From assembly GCA_019322375.1 (NCBI GenBank), contig JAHWIP010000034.1:1-15755 (forward strand): 15,755 bases of DNA. Reading direction: 5' to 3'. The position numbers were made by a program, and so were the translations under genes. The notes below the pieces were generated by a model that saw only the letters and a list, made by a program, of their open reading frames with translations, was not told the origin of the DNA and did not search any database. This DNA comes from Candidatus Woesearchaeota archaeon. GTDB taxonomy: Archaea > Nanobdellota > Nanobdellia > Woesearchaeales > SM23-78. Every line of letters starts with the position of its first letter. Position 1 is the stretch's first letter. Positions 12,697 to 15,755 of this stretch are shown one piece after another.

Positions 12697-12951
12697 ATGA
12701 TATTTTTTTGGAAAGGCTTATTAGCCTTGGTTGTGGTTGTTCTTATAATTCTTTTAATCATAAAGCTTGTTAAGAGAGTGTTCATACTCATAATCAACAG
12801 TGTGGTAGGCATATTTGCTCTTATAGGCTTTAACTCCTTGCTCAACGCCAATATATCTATTAATTTCTGGAGTGTTATAATCACAGCGATAGGAGGCTTA
12901 ATAGGCTTCTTGATAGTGGTAGGCATGCATTATCTTGGATGGGCTTTCTGA
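12697..12951 (+). CDS. BofA-like small membrane protein
   Basis: The 84-residue product has two or three membrane helices: about 4-24, 28-46 and 58-80. The central part, VFILIINSVVGIFALIGFN, and the later FWSVIITAIGGLIGFLIVVGMH resemble the BofA family, named for the Bacillus inhibitor of pro-sigma-K processing. Archaea have no sigma-K, so the bacterial role cannot apply; archaeal members are uncharacterised. It follows the DUF5679 gene and precedes another small membrane protein, each with its own TATA box. The ATG eight bases upstream (12689) is followed at once by a stop and is not used. Confidence 0.7.
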   Translation: MIFFWKGLLALVVVVLIILLIIKLVKRVFILIINSVVGIFALIGFNSLLNANISINFWSVIITAIGGLIGFLIVVGMHYLGWAF

Positions 12952-12961
12952 GTAGCAAAAT

Positions 12962-12971
12962 ATTTATAATC
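12962..12971 (+). promoter_or_regulatory. TATA box of the three-helix membrane protein gene
   Basis: ATTTATAATC is centred about 27 bp before the ATG at 12994, consistent with a leaderless transcript. Confidence 0.5.
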
Positions 12972-12993
12972 TATTAAACCTATTGGGTATAAT

Positions 12994-13314
12994 ATGAACC
13001 CTGTTCTTATACGCACCAGTATTGGCAATGCTGTTTATTTCAGTTTTGTAAGCTTTATCATTATCTGGGTTTCAGGGCTCCTTTACCAGGGATTAGAGAA
13101 AACCACTGGAAAGCTCAGCATGGGAACAGTGCTAATCATAGTGCTCAGCTTGATACTCATAATGTTCTTCTTAGCAATAACCAGCATTGCATTAAGAGAG
13201 CCTGACAAAAAAAGAATCAAGTTTAAGGATAGAGTGATGAGTGTGATAACCTTTATAATAACCTCAGCAATAATACTTGGAGTGTTGGGGTTCTTGTTTT
13301 GGTTTGAGGTTTAG
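12994..13314 (+). CDS. Three-helix membrane protein of unknown function
   Basis: The 106-residue protein has hydrophobic helices at about 13-31, 43-66 and 82-104, with a basic loop (REPDKKRIKFKDR) between the second and third that would face the cytoplasm. It ends IILGVLGFLFWFEV. The last 20 codons are repeated at 13749-13817 as a gene relic, showing that the gene was once present in two copies. No signal peptide or known domain is recognisable. It carries its own TATA box. Function unknown. Confidence 0.7.
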   Translation: MNPVLIRTSIGNAVYFSFVSFIIIWVSGLLYQGLEKTTGKLSMGTVLIIVLSLILIMFFLAITSIALREPDKKRIKFKDRVMSVITFIITSAIILGVLGFLFWFEV

Positions 13315-13339
13315 GAATAAGCCATAAAAAAAACGAAAG

Positions 13340-13348
13340 CTTTATATT
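13340..13348 (+). promoter_or_regulatory. TATA box of the 121-residue orphan gene
   Basis: CTTTATATT is centred about 30 bp before the ATG at 13374, predicting a leaderless transcript. Confidence 0.5.
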
Positions 13349-13373
13349 GTGTGTTACTACTCTGTTGTAGAAA

Positions 13374-13739
13374 ATGGTGTTGGAATTGTTTAGTTTTGAT
13401 TTAGAAGAAGACAAATATGTTATCACACTCAAAAAAGGCATCACAGTAACAAAAGGAAGTGAGCCGCAAAGATTAGTTTATACAACAATAACTAAGAATT
13501 CTGCTCCAATACTACACATAAATTCTGAACACAAAAGAAGGTTTGGAGAAAATGCAAAGCCAGTCTGGAGCACCTGGATCCATAAAAGCCCTGACTGGGT
13601 GGGAAGGGAAGTCCAGGAATTTGAGTTAAACATACATAAAGACTTGGAAAGGCGCACTAATGAGCAAGGAGAAAATGTTTATATACCCAAACAACACTAC
13701 GAAGCCATATTAGGTGAATTAGAAGATATGCTTGGTTAA
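13374..13739 (+). CDS. Orphan soluble protein, 121 residues
   Basis: The protein is mixed alpha/beta by appearance: KYVITLKKGITVTKG and PQRLVYTTITKNSAPILHI look like beta strands, and the C-terminal part (EFELNIHKDLERRT, then YIPKQHYEAILGELEDML) is helical. A tryptophan-rich middle (PVWSTWIHKSPDWVG) is distinctive. I recognise no family. It has its own TATA box and sits exactly between the intact three-helix gene and the relic of its duplicate, so it may have entered between the copies or been carried in a duplicated block. Start and reading frame are convincing; function is unknown. Confidence 0.6.
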   Translation: MVLELFSFDLEEDKYVITLKKGITVTKGSEPQRLVYTTITKNSAPILHINSEHKRRFGENAKPVWSTWIHKSPDWVGREVQEFELNIHKDLERRTNEQGENVYIPKQHYEAILGELEDMLG

Positions 13740-13748
13740 TTCTTCTTT

Positions 13749-13817
13749 CTATTATTCATAATAATCTCAGTAATAATCCTTGGAGTGCTGGGGTTTTTGT
13801 TTTGGTTTGAGGTTTGA
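13749..13817 (+). pseudogene. 3' relic of a duplicated three-helix membrane protein gene
   Basis: The frame CTA 13749 to TGA 13817 translates as LLFIIISVIILGVLGFLFWFEV, nearly identical to the end of the gene at 12994-13314. Over the last 20 sense codons there are six nucleotide differences, four of them silent, and the stop is TGA instead of TAG. No start codon or upstream part of the gene remains; the sequence before it belongs to the orphan gene ending at 13739. Confidence 0.75.
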
Positions 13818-13841
13818 GGATAGAACATGAAAGGTCTTAAT

Positions 13842-14348
13842 CTAAACATCTAATTTAACAGGTTTTATACCATAAAGAGAACTGAATCTTTCTAATGCTC
13901 CATTGTTTAAACCTCCTCTATACCAAACAGTTGAATTTTCTCCACTGAAATATACTCTTTGTCCTGAAGTTCCTGTAAAAAATCCGTATGTATACACAGG
14001 TGTTTTATTATCAAAAGCCTCTAATATCCCGGTTATACCAACGTCTCTGAAATGAGTTTCTTTGGCTGTTGGAAGAATATTTTTTGGTAATTTATTAAAA
14101 TAAGGGCGTGTAACAACCTCCCTATTGAACCAGCTTCTAACTGCCTCTACACGTTTAGGATTAGCATGGTCAGGATAGAACGACACAACAAAATCCCTTA
14201 CAGCGCATGCCAGAGCTTCAGGATCTCTGTCTTTTATAGAGGTACTTAACTTAGAAATTATAGTCTCTATATTTACATTTGGTAAAGTTTTTATCACTCT
14301 CTTTTTTTGATCTTCTTTAGATTTTCTTTTGAATATTTTTATCCCCAT
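13842..14348 (-). CDS. Orphan protein, 168 residues
   Basis: The N-terminus is strongly basic (MGIKIFKRKSKEDQKKRVIK). A helical section follows (about 25-100, with IISKLSTSIKDRDPEALACAV, and SWFNREVVTRPYFNKLP) and then a probable beta-rich domain (about 100-165, with TPVYTYGFFTGTSGQRVYFSG and TVWYRGGLNNGALERFSSLYG). The aromatic/glycine-rich end might be a small binding domain. I recognise no family. The TATA box at 14371-14380 lies 28 bp upstream, predicting a leaderless transcript. It is flanked by a gene relic and by the Lhr-family gene, which suggests an accessory spot. Confidence 0.6.
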   Translation of the reverse strand: MGIKIFKRKSKEDQKKRVIKTLPNVNIETIISKLSTSIKDRDPEALACAVRDFVVSFYPDHANPKRVEAVRSWFNREVVTRPYFNKLPKNILPTAKETHFRDVGITGILEAFDNKTPVYTYGFFTGTSGQRVYFSGENSTVWYRGGLNNGALERFSSLYGIKPVKLDV

Positions 14349-14370
14349 TAAGTATCTTATTGATTCTTTT

Positions 14371-14380
14371 ATTTATAAAT
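14371..14380 (-). promoter_or_regulatory. TATA box of the 168-residue orphan gene
   Basis: ATTTATAAAT is centred about 28 bp before the ATG at 14348 on the minus strand. Confidence 0.6.
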
Positions 14381-14415
14381 CTTTCGTTTTTTAACAACTT
14401 ATTAGTAGTAACATA

Positions 14416-15755
14416 TTAAGAACCCTTCCTCTGCTTCATCTCAATCTTGGCCAGCACCATGTTGTGCATTCTTCTTAGGAACTCGAGTTTATCCTCCATT
14501 TTCATGATGTCAGCATAGCCCATAAGAACCAGGTTAAAGGCAAATGGGCTGGGTATGTCTGTGAATATTTCTTTGACCTGGATTTTTCCTGCTTCAACCT
14601 GCTCAAGCACTTCTTGTGCATGCTTAATATCCATTAAATCCTCAAGAACTTCTCTTCGTGCTTCTTCTAGTATTGGGAACTCATAGCTTATCTTTTTCAC
14701 AGCACTTAATAGAAGGCGGGAGCTTCTTTGCTGTCTGCCAGCACTTTTTTTTCTTCCCTTGTAAGAGCGTAGTATCATAAGAGCTCTTGCAGCACAATGC
14801 CTGAATCTTCTGTTTAGAACTTCTGTCTTGTCCAGAGCAATATTCATTAACTTTCTTAACTCCTTGCTCTTAACCATGCTGAAAGCTCTTGCAGCCTGTA
14901 TGTTTTTAGAGCTGGCAAGGTAAAAACCATTATCACTAATACCAAGCTCAACATCCTTCTTATTAATTTTAGAAACAGCAAAAGCAACAGCCCTGCTAAG
15001 AACATCATTAACCCTCCTGCCAAACAAGGTATGAAAGATGGCTCTTTTCTGGTTCCCCTCTGAGTAATGCTCAATAATTATTTTTTTATCATTAGGAATC
15101 TCAGCAAAAAGATATTGCTCTTTGAAATACTCGTAAATACTGTTAGCACTGTACTCATCAACATACAAATATGAATGAATAAATTCAAGCAGGTCTTTCT
15201 TTTTAGTGTCATACTTAAAATGCTCTTCCATAAGCCTTCTGAACTTCTGGAGTGCAAGGGATAAATCATAGCTTAAAGGAAGCATCTCACTGTACCATGA
15301 AGGAACAGTAGGAGGCCTGTTAGCAGTTGCTCTTACAAAAGCAGTCATGCCCTGGGTGTAAAGAAACTGGTAGGTGTTGCCTCCAAGTACAAATATATCA
15401 TTGCGTTTAAGCCTTTCAAGAAAAGGCTCTGCAATAAATCCTATCAGATTTTTATTAAGTTTAACCTTAACATTGGTTTCATCAGGAATTGTTCCTATGT
15501 TTGTCATATAGATAACCCTTGTCATTTTCCCTCTTTTGCCAATCATATCTGTTTCAGGGTCAAACCATATCTTTGCATACACACTTCTATCCTCAAGCTT
15601 GGCATATTCTCCTGCAAGATAACCAATGATTTCCTTGAACCTTTTCCTGTCAAGCCCATTAAAATTATAACTAGCCCTGACAATCTTAAGAACATCATCA
15701 ATATGCTTGGGCTCTTCCAAAGCCATTCCTAAAACCTGCTGAGCAAGCACATCCA
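14416..15755 (-). CDS. Lhr-family ATP-dependent helicase, C-terminal part (start lies beyond the right edge)
   Basis: About 446 residues are present and the frame is open to the window edge, so the gene begins outside; the GTG at 15750 is an internal valine codon (DVLAQQVLGMALEEP). This segment is the start of the region after the Lhr helicase core, a winged-helix domain, as shown by KIVRASYNFNGLDRKRFKEIIGYLAGEY. Later motifs of the Lhr core and C-terminal domain follow: IGTIPDE, IGFIAEPFLERLKRNDIFVLGG, and PPTVPSWYSEMLPLSYDLS at about 145-163. Lhr proteins are superfamily 2 helicases that translocate on single-stranded DNA in repair. The ATPase motifs are off the window, so activity cannot be judged here. 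Confidence 0.88.
   Translation of the reverse strand, partial: DVLAQQVLGMALEEPKHIDDVLKIVRASYNFNGLDRKRFKEIIGYLAGEYAKLEDRSVYAKIWFDPETDMIGKRGKMTRVIYMTNIGTIPDETNVKVKLNKNLIGFIAEPFLERLKRNDIFVLGGNTYQFLYTQGMTAFVRATANRPPTVPSWYSEMLPLSYDLSLALQKFRRLMEEHFKYDTKKKDLLEFIHSYLYVDEYSANSIYEYFKEQYLFAEIPNDKKIIIEHYSEGNQKRAIFHTLFGRRVNDVLSRAVAFAVSKINKKDVELGISDNGFYLASSKNIQAARAFSMVKSKELRKLMNIALDKTEVLNRRFRHCAARALMILRSYKGRKKSAGRQQRSSRLLLSAVKKISYEFPILEEARREVLEDLMDIKHAQEVLEQVEAGKIQVKEIFTDIPSPFAFNLVLMGYADIMKMEDKLEFLRRMHNMVLAKIEMKQRKGS

Overview
The window is archaeal. It encodes RNA polymerase subunit L (Rpo11), ribosomal protein L35Ae, a METTL5-type rRNA methyltransferase, an archaeal XerA recombinase, a DUF5679 zinc-ribbon protein and the C-terminal part of an Lhr-family helicase. 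The DNA is AT-rich. Many genes have a TATA box centred about 26-30 bp before the start codon with no room for a leader, which implies leaderless transcripts; others have a GGTGA-type Shine-Dalgarno (SD) site. The compact layout, many small orphan membrane or coiled-coil proteins and this gene mix suggest a DPANN lineage (Woesearchaeota/Pacearchaeota-like). That placement is inference, because no rRNA gene is present.

Layout. 1-151: start of an AMMECR1-family gene (minus, runs off the window). 257-1186: a plus-strand protein joining a sigma-70 region-4 helix-turn-helix to a bacterial-type RNA polymerase alpha C-terminal domain. This is the most surprising gene here, and it is convergent with rpoL. 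1199-2137: METTL5-like methyltransferase then rpoL (minus). 2250-3194: endonuclease/exonuclease/phosphatase-fold enzyme. 3364-3882: coiled-coil plus HTH protein that appears to start at a non-canonical ATC codon. 4110-5182: small membrane protein and XerA operon. 5420-6456: PadR-type repressor and a coiled-coil protein. 6457-7172: 716 bp without a credible gene, holding a 16-bp phased repeat array above the padR promoter and a 51-bp tandem repeat. 7173-8009: two convergent orphan genes. 8230-8484: L35Ae. 8498-8893: four-helix membrane protein. 9045-10301: secreted/membrane protein with a long charged tail. 10320-12348: endonuclease IV-like TIM barrel and a Glu/Leu-type dehydrogenase. 12499-13739: DUF5679, BofA-like, three-helix membrane protein and an orphan. 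13749-13817: a relic of a second copy of the three-helix gene. 13842-14348: orphan. 14416-15755: Lhr C-terminal portion.

How the genes fit together. Most of the window is housekeeping (transcription, rRNA modification, translation, DNA repair and recombination, nitrogen metabolism) mixed with lineage-specific small proteins. The regulatory part is unusual. The sigma4/alpha-CTD protein keeps the residues that bacterial alpha-CTD uses to touch DNA, although archaea use TBP/TFB. Several promoters carry palindromes overlapping or abutting the TATA box (6032-6060, 7148-7169, 8181-8203), suggesting local repressors such as the PadR protein. I saw no tRNA, rRNA, CRISPR array, insertion sequence or complete mobile element.
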